The translations under genes were made by a program, and so were the position numbers. Of a DNA stretch of 64,000 nt, positions 42,904 to 53,317 are shown piece after piece; positions within the stretch are counted from its first letter, which is position 1, and every line of letters starts with the position of its first letter. The notes under the pieces are model-generated. The model searched no databases, was not told where the DNA came from, and saw only the letters and a program-made list of their open reading frames with translations. The stretch is from Linanthus parryae (taxonomy: Eukaryota > Streptophyta > Magnoliopsida > Ericales > Polemoniaceae), in assembly GCA_023055425.1 (NCBI GenBank), contig JALGPY010000033.1:3528908-3592907 (forward strand), read 5' to 3'.

Positions 42904-45013
42904 ATGGTAGCCAGAAAATCGTACGATGTTTTTGGTCTACTCTCCGCATCCGGAAGAGATTTTCTCGTTCGCAACAACGGACATCAGGTAATTGTTTTTT
43001 ACAAGTGCTTCTCTTCTCCTCTTTCAACTTTGTTGTACTATACATCTGAATTCTATTTATTTGATCTTACACTACATCGGTTCTTATCTGTATCATCTGG
43101 GTTGAAGTAACTGGGTTATTTTGACGTGGTGATTTGGATAATAATACGATGTAAATTTTTTACAATTTTTTTATGGTGTTGTAGAATAAAATTTGTCCTA
43201 CAAGTTTCTTTAAAGAATACCAAATTCTTGCATTGTACTAATCACCGCTGTCAGAGTGGCAAAGTGAATAGTTACAAAAAGTGGAGTAAACAGATATAGA
43301 ACATATAGAGTTATCGTCTATTACAAGTTTTTTACAAAGAACAACACTATTTCTAGCAGGTCCGGATTACATCTCTTGTTGGAAAGACTATTGGAATCTA
43401 TTTTGTCCCACTTAAAGAGAAGACGAAGGGAAGGTTCGACGAAACAAAGGATCTGATACATTGTTACAATAATTACAACCCATCTGGAAAATTCCAAGTT
43501 GTTCTTGTTGCAGTTATTGACGATGCAGATTTCGACCAAAATAAAGATAGAGAGATGTTTCGTAATTGCTTCTCTAAGATGCCATGGCTTGCTATTCCAT
43601 GCGAAGACATTGAATCAAGAGAAAGATTAGCACATTTAGATTCTTTATATAAATATAGACCAAGTTGTACGATCCTTGACCCTGGTGGAACAGTACTAAC
43701 ACATGATGGACTTGGTGATCTTAGCGTGTACGGAACTGAGTGTTTCCCGTTTACACCAGAGCGTTTTGAAGAATTAAAAATCGAAGATGGCAAAGCGCGG
43801 AGAGAGGCTACTCTGACTAGCCTTTTGACTTCTTTGAATCGAGACTATTTGGTAGACAGTAAAGGAAGAAAGGTACGAAGGCATTTATATACACACAATT
43901 ACAGAAAAACACACACGCACACAAAGAGATCTGAATTTACTTCCTAATTTTTTCTTCTAGTGCTAACATTAAATTTCATTATTATTTGAAGGTACCTGCA
44001 CGTGAATTGGAAGGCAGTGTTGTGGGACTTTTTTTTATTAATAACAATATTCTTAAAAGCTATTTTGCTAATTTGGCAAAGATATACGAAACATTGAGAA
44101 ATAGAGGTGAAAAGTTTGAGATTGTTATGGTAAACACCAATAACTCGAAGCCCAACGAGATAGGATTCATGAAGGCATCTCAGAAAATGCCCTGGTTGGC
44201 ATGGCCATTGAGTGATAAGAAATACAAAAGACTGGTACGATTATTATATGTTCGTTCTCAGTGTATGGTCATGATTGGACCAAACATGGAATTCATAGAC
44301 CAATATGGTCTCGACATCATCAATGAGTATGGACTCGAGGCGTTTCCTTTCACAAGAAAGAGTGCTGCTCACTTGGAAGTTGCAAAAATGAAAGAAAAAT
44401 CACTGGAGTCCGTTTTGATGTCTTATGGTCACCAACATGTTATGAGCAAGACTGGAACCCAGGTAAATAGCATTCCGATATCGAAATTTTGATTTATAAT
44501 CTTTTAGCGATGTAGGGAATTACTGATATTTTATATTTTTATTTCTGATGCATGTTGTTACACCACTGTTTTCAGGTTGACGTTTCGGAGCTAAAAGGAA
44601 AGAGCATAGCCCTTTTTATGGGAGCTCTATCTTGCAAGGCCTGCAATGATTTTCTCGACAAACTGATAGAGTGGTATGGGCAAATCAAAATGAAAGATCA
44701 TACTTTCGAGATCATTTATGTATCGTGGGATAAAGATGAAGACTCGTATCATCAGAACTGTTTCAAGATGCCATGGTTAGCACTCCCATTCCAGAAAAAT
44801 ACCAAAAAACGTGATTCGTTTAACTGGGAAGTTTTCAAGGCACAAAAATATGATATTCCACTGCTTGTTGCTTTTGGATCAGATGGTAAATTTCTGACAA
44901 AGAATGCTACGGAAAAGTTGCTGGTACATGGGTTGGACGCTTATCCATTCAATGATGACGAACTTTTGGAGGACACTTTGCGTCAAATTATTTCGGTGAT
45001 TGATATGTTATGA
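42904..45013 (+). CDS. nucleoredoxin-like protein, four exons, 501 aa
   Basis: Exons 42904-42987, 43360-43872, 43992-44462 and 44576-45013, all joined in phase 0 with GT/AG introns of 372, 119 and 113 bp. The protein has three thioredoxin-like domains, each with the nucleoredoxin block KMPWLA(I/W/L)P (residues ~102, ~265 and ~421) and a D-x-x-G-x-x-(L/V)...YG(L/T)EAFPF-type end. Only domain 3 has a CXXC pair (SCKAC, ~376-379); domains 1 and 2 lack it (FVPLKEKT and FINNNIL at that place). Plant NRX1 usually has WCxPC sites in domains 1 and 3 and a C-terminal DC1 zinc domain; here translation stops at SVIDML without DC1. No stops or shifts interrupt it, so it may be expressed. The start is the first ATG in frame, with MVARKSYDVFGLL matching NRX N-termini. 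Nucleoredoxins reduce protein disulfides, e.g. protecting antioxidant enzymes; with one CXXC the activity here is uncertain. Confidence 0.88.
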
Positions 45014-45336
45014 AACGAGCATTCAGCGATGCATATTCTTCTAGTTGTTTTAGCGTAATCGCAACATTCCCATTCATCATATAAGTATAATGTGACAAAT
45101 GTGTCCAATTGCAAATCTGTTTATGAAAGTCCCTTATCAGGCTAACACCGTATATTCCCTTTATATCCCGAAGACTTTAAGTAGTATTTTACCAAATTGC
45201 TTTTAGTTATTAGGCATATCGCACATTGTAAAACTACTTTGTTTCAAAATTCCAGCATTTTCAATGGGATAATTTAAATAGCGGTTATCTTCGCAATATA
45301 AAGAAGATTGTGAAAAAGTCATCTCCAAAACTCCAG

Positions 45337-45337
<1 letters not shown>
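45014..45337 (+). other. 3' flank of the nucleoredoxin gene
   Basis: AT-rich sequence expected to hold the 3' UTR; I see no clear AATAAA signal and no other gene. Confidence 0.4.
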
Positions 45338-45430
<93 letters not shown>

Positions 45431-45432
45431 GC

Positions 45433-45465
<33 letters not shown>

Positions 45466-45493
45466 TTTTATTATAATTATTATTATTATTATT
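45338..45493 (+). repeat. (ATT)n microsatellite
   Basis: Pure ATT repeats from 45338 to ~45430, then imperfect ones to 45493. Poly-Tyr and poly-Ile ORFs here are artefacts. Confidence 0.95.
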
Positions 45494-46139
45494 GTTACTT
45501 TTTTTTTTTGCATAGTAGCTAACGAAATACAGGAAATTTGGGTATAGCAGCGGTTTCTTCTGCGGCGGCGATGAACCACTGCTGCAGGAAGCCTATGCCA
45601 ACGGTGGTGCCTAGCCGCCGGAAAAACATGAATCTTTACCAGCGGGTAGGAGACCCACGGCCATAAATTTCAGGTTAGGCAGCGGTTGATCACCCAGCCG
45701 CTGCTGCGGGCCAACATACTGGCAATTCGGAGAATTGGCGGCGGGTTTAAGCGCTGGCATAGAACATTTTGTTTAAAAAAAAGGTAAAATTGGCATGCGC
45801 AGAGACTCGAACTACCAACAAGCGCCCCTACTGTGCCCTTATTTTTCACCACACAAACATCAATTTTGATTTCAAAGGAAAATATGAAGTTACTTATCGA
45901 TATCATTACCTCAAATTAAATCAATTGATTTTTCTTTAGTTTGAATCTGCCAAAATGCAATACATGTGTTATAAATTTATAATTGAGCAAAATATATATT
46001 ATTGTTAATAACGAATACTTAAAAGTTCAATATTATTAAATTTCCTTTTTGTTCTTTACGATTGTGTATAGTAGTAGATTTGGTTATCAATATATTAACA
46101 AATGACTCGATGAAGTTCTAATATACCAATTGACTACAG
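45494..46139. other. intergenic, no gene seen
   Basis: Contains a GC-rich patch at 45545-45760 with repeated CAGCGGTT / CAGCCGCTGC motifs, possibly the remains of a transposon end, then AT-rich DNA. Nothing coding is supported. Confidence 0.35.
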
Positions 46140-46850
46140 ATTGGGACTCACCCTTCGATTGGGTCGTCGATCTGGGCTAATGTACTCATTTAAACAGTAA
46201 TGGACCAAATGGTACTCTCGTTTTCATTTGTCTCTGAATTGGATTCTCGATTATAACTCAACCATCACTTAAATTGTCAACCTCTATTATCAATTCGATG
46301 GAAATCCTAATTGAACAAATTGCTCACTCTATTGTGACTCACACCTCAATTTAGACTGTCAAGCTCTACTAATTAACTCAATTGAACCTAAAAGTGACCA
46401 AATTGGACTATCTAATGTGAATTCATTTTCCCCTTCATTAAACCGTCGATCTCTAGTAATGAACTAAATCGGACGAGTAGTTGACCCCAAATTGGACTCT
46501 CATTTGTAACAATCCTCTAAATTGGACTATCAATCTTTACTAATGAACTCAAGTCGAACCAATAATTTATCAGTTTGGACCCCCACATGGAATCACCCGA
46601 GTAAGCCCGTTAGTAACTTTTTATTAACTAAATTTAACGACTAACTGGGAAAATTAGACTATAACTTGTGTCTCATCGCTCAAATGCACTGTCGACCTCT
46701 ACTACTGGCTTGCAATGGAACTATCGATTGTGATGGACCGTTCGATTGGACTTTTATCACAGCTAATGAACTCAACGGAACTAAGTGAACCAAATTTTAC
46801 ACTCGATTATAACTTGTCTCTGAATTGGACTGTCAAGTTTACATATATGC
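46140..46850. repeat. degenerate ~83-bp tandem repeat
   Basis: The phrase (A/G)ACTRTCRA(C/T)CTCTACTA recurs near 46163, 46275, 46356, 46441, 46526, 46689 and 46826, with AAATTGGACT in between. Several steps are 81-85 bp or a double of that. The units have diverged strongly, so the array is old. Confidence 0.7.
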
Positions 46851-47269
46851 TAAAAGACGAAAGCATTTGCAAAGGTTCTGCCGAGTAAGGAGTTGTTTTT
46901 TCCGATAACCCTTTGCACCACCAACCATACCTACAAAATGAGAAATTAACAAATGTTTAAAACTTGATCGCTAATCGTGCCGCGAAACTGCTGAGAATAC
47001 CTGTATTTCAGGATCTCTGTACACCAAACTCGCCATTAGCTAGTAGTTAGTTTGCTTAACCTCCAAAGTAAATGGATAGTGCACATTCTAGCTCTTGCAT
47101 GCCCCAGACTCAATCAAATTGCCATCTCATTAACCATGAGTACGTCTAGTCCCATAGATACTGCTCGAGTGTTGTTGACACACAAAAAATTAATTATTTT
47201 ACCACAATTATCTCTAAACAAATTAAAGAGATAATACAAAATGGGTTGTTAGTATCTCGTGGACCTCAA

Positions 47270-47890
47270 ATCTCAAGTATAATGACCAAAATGCCCCCAC
47301 TCGGTTTGCCTATAAAAAGAGGTGCATTTCAAGACGAAAAACACACAACAATTACATCACAAGAAAGTTCCAAAGGCTAGAGAAACTCTGATGAACACGC
47401 CGCCTAGGCCCGGAGGACTTCGTCCAAGGTATTGGAGATCCCAACTCAACTCAAATAGGAGGTCATCAGCTGAAGCTCCACCGAACACGCCGCCAAGGCC
47501 CGAAGGACTTCTATCAAGGCCCGGAGGACGTCGTTGCTGCCAAATCACCATCTCCACCCATATTGGAGAAACTCTAGCCATTCGATTCGAGAACAAGAAC
47601 TATACCAATCAATGGTAAATCTTTGAAACACAACTAACCTCGAAGATTGTCACGAGGCTCTTGTAGCACGAGCCTAAATTGCTTCAACGCTCTTGTAAAA
47701 CGCTCTTGTAGTAGATCTTATAAACTTGTTCAACGCTCTACTACGCAAGAGCTTAAAATGTGTTACTCCTAACTTGCACGAGTCTAAACTGCAAAGGTTA
47801 AATGGAACTACGCTAGACTTGATCCTGTGAGGGTACGTAGGTAGCCGAGAATATCCTTCTGAGTTTAGTCCTACAAAAACCAAAGGTATC
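47270..47890 (+). repeat. LTR-like remnant with TATA box and small ORF
   Basis: CTATAAAAAG at 47311-47320 is followed by a leader and then by CGAGGCTCTTGTAGCACGAG and GGGTACGTAGGTAGCC, phrases common near the ends of Ty3/gypsy LTRs. An ORF from 47391 (75 codons) has two NTPPRP(G/E)GL repeats and a third RPGG. No second LTR or PBS was found, so this is tentative. Confidence 0.35.
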
Positions 47891-47929
47891 GAACATTTTT
47901 AGGAAGTCTTTTGAAGGAGAAATAATGTT

Positions 47930-48690
47930 GCTTTGGTTTCAAAGACCTAAAGTTTGGAATAGTGTCATGTCATTATGATTGTTTTTTTTTCAAGATAAAG
48001 AAAGTATCTCTGATCGCAGAGGTCGAGATTAAAGGATTAAAGAAAAAATACTTTATTACTTTATTGAAATCATGCTATCTAGGTACATTGAAGGAAAATG
48101 AAGAGAAGTAATCAAAATATGACATGGGAAGTGGATCATCTCTAAACTTATAACTATCAGCTCGATCACGGAATTCATTGTTGGGAGTTATATTGATCGT
48201 CTCCTGCTTGAGCATCAATCACTAAGCATCTTCAAGCTTGTCACAATCGCATTCATGTTCCTTCAAACCTCATTCGTTTGAGCTGAATCACGTAAAGCAG
48301 CTTCATTTTGTCTTATTGTTTCTCTCGCTACCCGTCGGAAGAAATTTGCTATTTATGGGGAAGCTACTATAGTCTCCAGTTTAACTTGAAACTTCAGGAG
48401 CCTTCTCAATGAAGGTGTTCTTGCTTTCGTTGTTAACGTCATCACTGCCGCTTGAGTGTTTTATATGATGCCAAGAATTCCATCATTGCCCATGTTCAAG
48501 ACCAAATTTCCAACAGCTGCATAAAACTTGAACTGCACCTGCAGAAGAAAAGGATGCCTTTCTTATCTTCAAAACGATCTCAGCAACTCCATAGGTTATA
48601 TGCCCGGTTGTATTTGTCAATTTTATAAACGATCTCAACAACTTCATTGCATCAATTTTGTAAATGAGCTTAGCAACTCCAAATCTCATT
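47930..48690 (-). pseudogene. possible decayed coding region, unidentified
   Basis: Minus-strand frames contain protein-like runs broken by stops and shifts: VAKLIYKIDAMKLLRSFIKL, ITYGVAEIVLKI, SSAGAVQVL, then NLVLNMGNDGILGII and LRRLLKFQVKLETIVASP. They hint at an old repeat-type or helical protein gene but I cannot assign a family. Confidence 0.25.
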
Positions 48691-48852
48691 AATTTGCGTT
48701 GGGTTCAAGTCATCAATGGATAATTTTTTTATTTTGTTTATTTTTTAAAATCTTGCTGGTTCACACTGCTTTAGAGAATAACCATGAGGATGATCAAATC
48801 CTCGAGGATGCAACCATGACTATGAAGGACCCAATTCGGAACCATAGGAGCA

Positions 48853-49255
48853 GGAAGTGGCGGACGAAGGATTGTAGATGAGTGGGGGCCGGTTTATTAA
48901 TATGTACGATATTCAACTGATTTTTTTTTTCATCGAGGTTTAAAATAAATATTAAGAGAAATATGTAATGAAGATAATGAAGAGCTATATTATTGAAATA
49001 GTACTACCAAAAATTTGATACTTCACAACATATCTTGATTTTATACATAACAATATGTTCGTCCGAATACATATAATATAAGTACTAGAGTAAAATTCAA
49101 AATTTAGGAGGATTATATCGATTATTTAATTTTTTTGAGGGGGGAACATGTCGTACTTCTTTGAAAAGCTTAAAATAACTTAAAGGATCTCTCCGCAATT
49201 ACGAAAGTTAGGAGGGGCCATGGCCCCCACTAGCCCCCCCTTGGGTCCGCCAGTG
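48853..49255. mobile_element. 403-bp MITE with GTGGCGGAC ends
   Basis: Left end GGAAGTGGCGGACGAAGG and right end (reverse complement) CACTGGCGGACCCAAGG. GGAGCA precedes the left end (48847-48852) and follows the right end (49256-49261), a probable TSD. GGGGGCC/GGCCCCC repeats lie just inside. Non-coding. Confidence 0.6.
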
Positions 49256-49261
49256 GGAGCA

Positions 49262-49451
49262 ACAATGCTTCATGAGCATATAGACATACTAGGTGACGAT
49301 GTTGAGATCGAGGAGTAATAAAGTTGGTGGTTATGAATGGGATCAGGTGGCGATAATAAAGACTTCAACAGCTTGAGAGCGAAAATGAGTGTAACTTGAC
49401 TTCTTGTAGGATCTACAAGAGTTTCAATACCTTACGAGATCGAACTATAAT
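49262..49451. other. intergenic, nothing recognised
   Basis: Short spacer between the MITE and the next LTR. Confidence 0.4.
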
Positions 49452-49555
49452 TGTGACATCCCAAACCCATAAATATTTTTATATGTATTCATTACGTTAA
49501 GTGATTTTTAGAAATGTTTACGAAACGTGCATTTTTATAAGTCAAACTTGTTTAA

Positions 49556-51757
49556 ATGTTATTTATGACATTATCAATCTCTTCACATGTTTTCTTAGGA
49601 AACAAGAAATTAGACATTGCATATGAAGGCAAGGCTGCTAAAGTTGATTTGATGAGCACTTCTTTGCCAGCTGGATTCAGAAACTTTGCCTTCCAAGATG
49701 AAATCCTGCTTTTAATATTCTCCTTCACAAAATTCAGCACTTGAGTTTTTGATCTTCCAATCAAAGATGGAAGACCCAGATATTTGCAGTCTTTGAAGTC
49801 TTTGCTGATTCCCAGATAGAATTGGATGAACCTTTTAAGAAGACTTGCTGGTGTTTGGACTAAAGTGGAGCTGAGATTTCTCCCTATTGACAACCTGCCC
49901 AGAAGCTTTTCCATAAAGATTCAACACCACATTCACAGCACTGCAATCTGTCATTGTTGCATTACAAAACAGAATGGAGTCATCTGCCAACAAAAGATGA
50001 CTAATGGGAGGGCAATTTCTAGCTTTTTTTTTTTTTTTTTTTTTTTTGTCAAAGGCAATTTCTAGCTACTTTAATCCCTTTTAGCCACCCTGAAACTTCA
50101 AAGTGATATAAAAGAGAAGATAGTCCTTCAGCACATAAGACAAATAATAATGGTGAGAGAGTATCACCTTGTCTGATTCCTCTTGTTGGTTTGATGAACT
50201 CCCCAACTTTTCTATTCACCACCAACCTGAAAGAGACTGTTTTAATACAACTCATAATCCAAGACACCCATTTTCTGCAAAACCCCAATTTATACATGAT
50301 AGCTTCCACATACTCCCATCTTACTCTATCAAAAGCTTTAAGCATGTCTAGCTATTAAAGCCATAACACCCTTAGAACCACCCCTTCTATTCTTAATAAA
50401 GTGAAGAATCTCATGTGCAATCATCGCATTATCATTTATCAATCTCCCCTTAACAAATGCAGATTGAAAATGAGAAACAATTTGATCCAGCACTTTACTC
50501 AATCTATTAGCCAAGATCTTTGACAGAATCTTTTACATCACTGGGCAAAGGCTAATAGGCCTGAAATCTTTCACATAAGCAGGATTTTTAACTTTAGGCA
50601 GCAGCACAATGTGGGTCATATTTGCACTTTTCAACAATTTCTCGGAAGAGAAAAAACTTCTAATAGCCTTACAAACATCTCCCCCAATTATGTGCCAGTA
50701 AGATTGAAAAAATTTACCTGTGAATCCATCATATCCAGGTGCTTTATGAGGATCAAGCTCAAAGCAAGCACCTTATATTTCATTATCCGTCACTGGCTCA
50801 GTTAAGTTCTTATTCATATCATCTTTCACCTTCCGCTTAACTGTTGATAAGACAGGCTCCATATCCACCTCAATATCTGCTGTGAACAGCTCTGAGTAAA
50901 AGCTGTTGAATTCATTCACACTATCTTCCTCTTCATTACACCAAATACCATTTCTACCCACAATGCCTGAAATCTGATTCTGTCTTCTTCTTTGTCTTAC
51001 ACTGGCTTGAAAAAAATTTGGTGTTTCTGTCACCTGCCTTCAGCCAATTTACTCTAGCCTTTTCCTTCCAGAGCTTCTCCTCCTCACTCCATAAGTTCTC
51101 CAACTCAGTCTCAATCTTTTGTAGTTCATCAATGTCAGCATTCAAACCCTCCTCTCTGATCATTGTGGCAGTAGCTTCTTTCTCCTTTATTTTTGATGAT
51201 AAACCCTTGTCATGCAGCTTACTCCACCTCCTAAGCTCTTGCCTGCAATTCTTCAGTTTTGACTTAAGAACAAACATGGGACAGCCATCAATATTTTGCT
51301 TCCAGACCCTTTTGACAATATCTTCAACTTTTGTGTGCTTCAACCACCTTGAGTCAAATCTGAAAATAAAATCTTTCTTTGCTCTTTAAGTTTGTTATTT
51401 TGTGTTCACCTAACAGAAATACTAATAATGCATGTTATTATAATATAACTCCTAGGTCCTATCCATAGCCTTAACTCTTTGAGTTTGTTATTTTGTGTTC
51501 ACCTAACAGAAATACCCCCAAATCTGAAAATAAAATCATTCTTTGCTCCTGAAGATGGGAGGGAATCCAATAAGATCATGAAGTGATCAGATCCAGAAGC
51601 ATAAACATGGTTAAGAACTGATTTTCCCCATCTACCAAGCCAATCTGTGGTAACCAGGCACCTATCAATCCTTTCTTCAATAACATGTCCCTTCCTTCTT
51701 CTGTTCCACCATGTGAATGGTTACCCCTTAAAGCCAATATCCACCAAACCATTTTGA
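49556..51757 (-). mobile_element. LINE (non-LTR) fragment with reverse transcriptase
   Basis: Minus strand: endonuclease end (51757-51531), linker (EEKLWKEKARVNWLKAGDRN, TKFFHS-like), and RT with PGYDGFTGKFFQSYW, VLLPKVKNP-like, [45 protein letters not shown] and LLLADDSILF, then KYLGLPSLIGRSK. It lacks the 3' end and poly(A). There are frameshifts, a small poly(T) insertion (50024-50053) and a rearranged 5' part. LINEs move by target-primed reverse transcription. Confidence 0.88.
50011..50066 (-). mobile_element. poly(A)-only retro-insertion with 13-bp TSD
   Basis: GGCAATTTCTAGC occurs at 50011-50023 and again at 50054-50066. Between them lie 24 T and GTCAAA (minus strand TTTGAC plus A24). 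It interrupts the LINE RT just before the LADD box. This is the footprint of a severely 5'-truncated LINE/SINE insertion. Confidence 0.75.
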
Positions 51758-51850
51758 AGAATAATGCATGTTATTATAATATAACTCCTAGGTCCTATCC
51801 ATAGCCTTAACTCTTTAAGTTTGTTATTTTGTGTTCACCTAACAGAAATA
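51357..51850. repeat. scrambled short duplications at the LINE 5' end
   Basis: Segment A (CTCTTTRAGTTTGTTATTTT and on) occurs at 51383-51421, 51475-51514 and 51811-51850. Segment B (AATAATGCATGTTATTATAA and on) occurs at 51424-51480 and 51760-51816. A LINE piece (AATCTGAAAATAAAATC) occurs at 51357 and 51519. The pattern suggests template switching. Confidence 0.85.
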
Positions 51851-52708
51851 CCCCCAAAACGGAATTTACTTTATATTCATGTGAATTTGTTATGAGTTAT
51901 TCATATTTTATTTGTTAGGGACTTAATGGAGAAGACGAGAGTGAGAGAAAAATTTCGTGAATATGTCGAGTAGCTTAAGTGGGAGACATAGGGGTTCTTA
52001 ATGTCATAAAGTAGAAGTTGGGTTCGTGAGAATTTTAGTTGTAGTAACTCTCCTTGAGTTTGGACAGTAAGCACGGAGTATAAAGTGACTTGCTTGGCTC
52101 AGCTTCCTGGTTTGGTGTGAACTTTCAGGTAGGGGAAATCTAACCTCTAAGTTTCCCGCAGTTACAGTCTATACCTGTTTATACCGCTGGTGTGAATATT
52201 ACAGCTATTAAGCTATTTTTTGACTGTTTGGTGATTAATAAATCACGATGTTTGTTTATTTGGTTCCACATGCTGATATGTAATAACTGGCTGTGTGTTA
52301 AGTAGATTTTAGATTTCTACGCCAGTGGTTAGGCGGTACCTACTGGGCTGTTTTGGCTCACCCCTCTATTTTACAGGTTGAGCAGAATTGGACTAGAATG
52401 CAGGATTGATTGCTAAAAAGTTTAGCTAAAATAATATTTTTATGCTGTTTATAGCGATTTGTTGTAAATTTTTGTTTTGATAAGTTATTTATATAAAAAA
52501 TGTCATTTTTGACGAGTTGGTGTAATGTTTTAAATAATTCTGTCACGTACCGGTTCGTCAGAAACTTGACTAAAAATGTTGTCTGGTGGAATGTGTGTCC
52601 TGGTGGTTGAGTTTTGGATATCTGAAAGTGTCAGACTGGTTGATATTTCTGTGTGTTTTTATCGTCAATCGATAATTTTTATAATAAATGTGTGACGGGT
52701 CGTCACAG

Positions 52709-52720
52709 TGGTATCAGAGC
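52709..52720 (+). promoter_or_regulatory. primer-binding site (tRNA-Met)
   Basis: TGGTATCAGAGC one base after the LTR end CACA. Confidence 0.88.
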
Positions 52721-52978
52721 CTGACCCAACAGGAGGTACGGATAGTGTATATGGGACTTGGCGAGTGTTTTGGCAGGTGTCTGTGACGGGTGTCGTACAA
52801 GAGGTAGGCACTTGTGAGTCACCACACTTCTGAGCCACCGCACTGTCGAGCTAGGGGTACACAGTCTATTACTGCTTGGGTGGCGGAGGTGATGAGACTT
52901 CGTGGTACGTGAAATTTTTAAACTGAATAGTAAATTTCGGTCAAATTTCGGGACAAAATTTTTGTAAGTGGGGTAGAT
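52721..52978 (+). mobile_element. very short internal region of a gypsy element with PPT
   Basis: Only ~260 bp separate the PBS from AAGTGGGGTAGA (52966-52977), a polypurine tract followed by TGTAACAACCC, a new LTR start. The preceding TTCGGGACAAAATTTTTGTAAG matches the 3' end of chromovirus-type elements (TTCGGGACGAAATTTC). No coding sequence remains. Confidence 0.65.
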
Positions 52979-53317
52979 TGTAACAACCCAAAATGTGAAA
53001 ACTTGGATTCTGAATAGAAGAAAATGCTTAGTAATTGATTATAAAACTAGCTCTGCTTTTGGTTGGACTTTTCGCATTTGCTGAATTTTATTAATGATGG
53101 TGATTAGTTTCTGGTAGATGCACAGAAAGTAGAATTGTTGATAGTACAAAGTTAAATTGAGCTTAATTGGTTTTTTGATACAATTACATACACGTGCCTA
53201 CAAGTTACTTCTAAACTAAGTAACTTATTTAATGACTTCTAAAATGAGTAGAGAACGTGTCATTGTTGATAGCTACGTGGCCTTCTTATATGGGGCATCA
53301 TGTAAATAGGTTTAATT
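52979..53317 (+). repeat. gypsy 3' LTR, truncated
   Basis: Starts TGTAACAACCC right after the PPT. It does not align well with 49452 onward, so the two flanking LTRs may come from different copies. Cut off by Copia element 2. Confidence 0.55.

Larger units (their letters stand above)
49452..52707 (+). repeat. gypsy LTR interrupted by a LINE
   Basis: Begins TGTGACATCCC and ends GGTCGTCACA just before a perfect tRNA-Met PBS at 52709, so the right end is secure. The LINE (49556-51757) and scrambled flanks split it. The left end is inferred from the TGTGACATCCC start typical of chromovirus-type LTRs. Confidence 0.6.

Noticed and set aside
45310..45579. ORFs coding poly-Tyr or poly-Ile
   Set aside because: They are translations of the (ATT)n microsatellite.
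46140..46850. CRISPR-like or satellite array
   Set aside because: Units are too degenerate and without spacers, and the window is plant nuclear DNA; recorded as an old tandem repeat.
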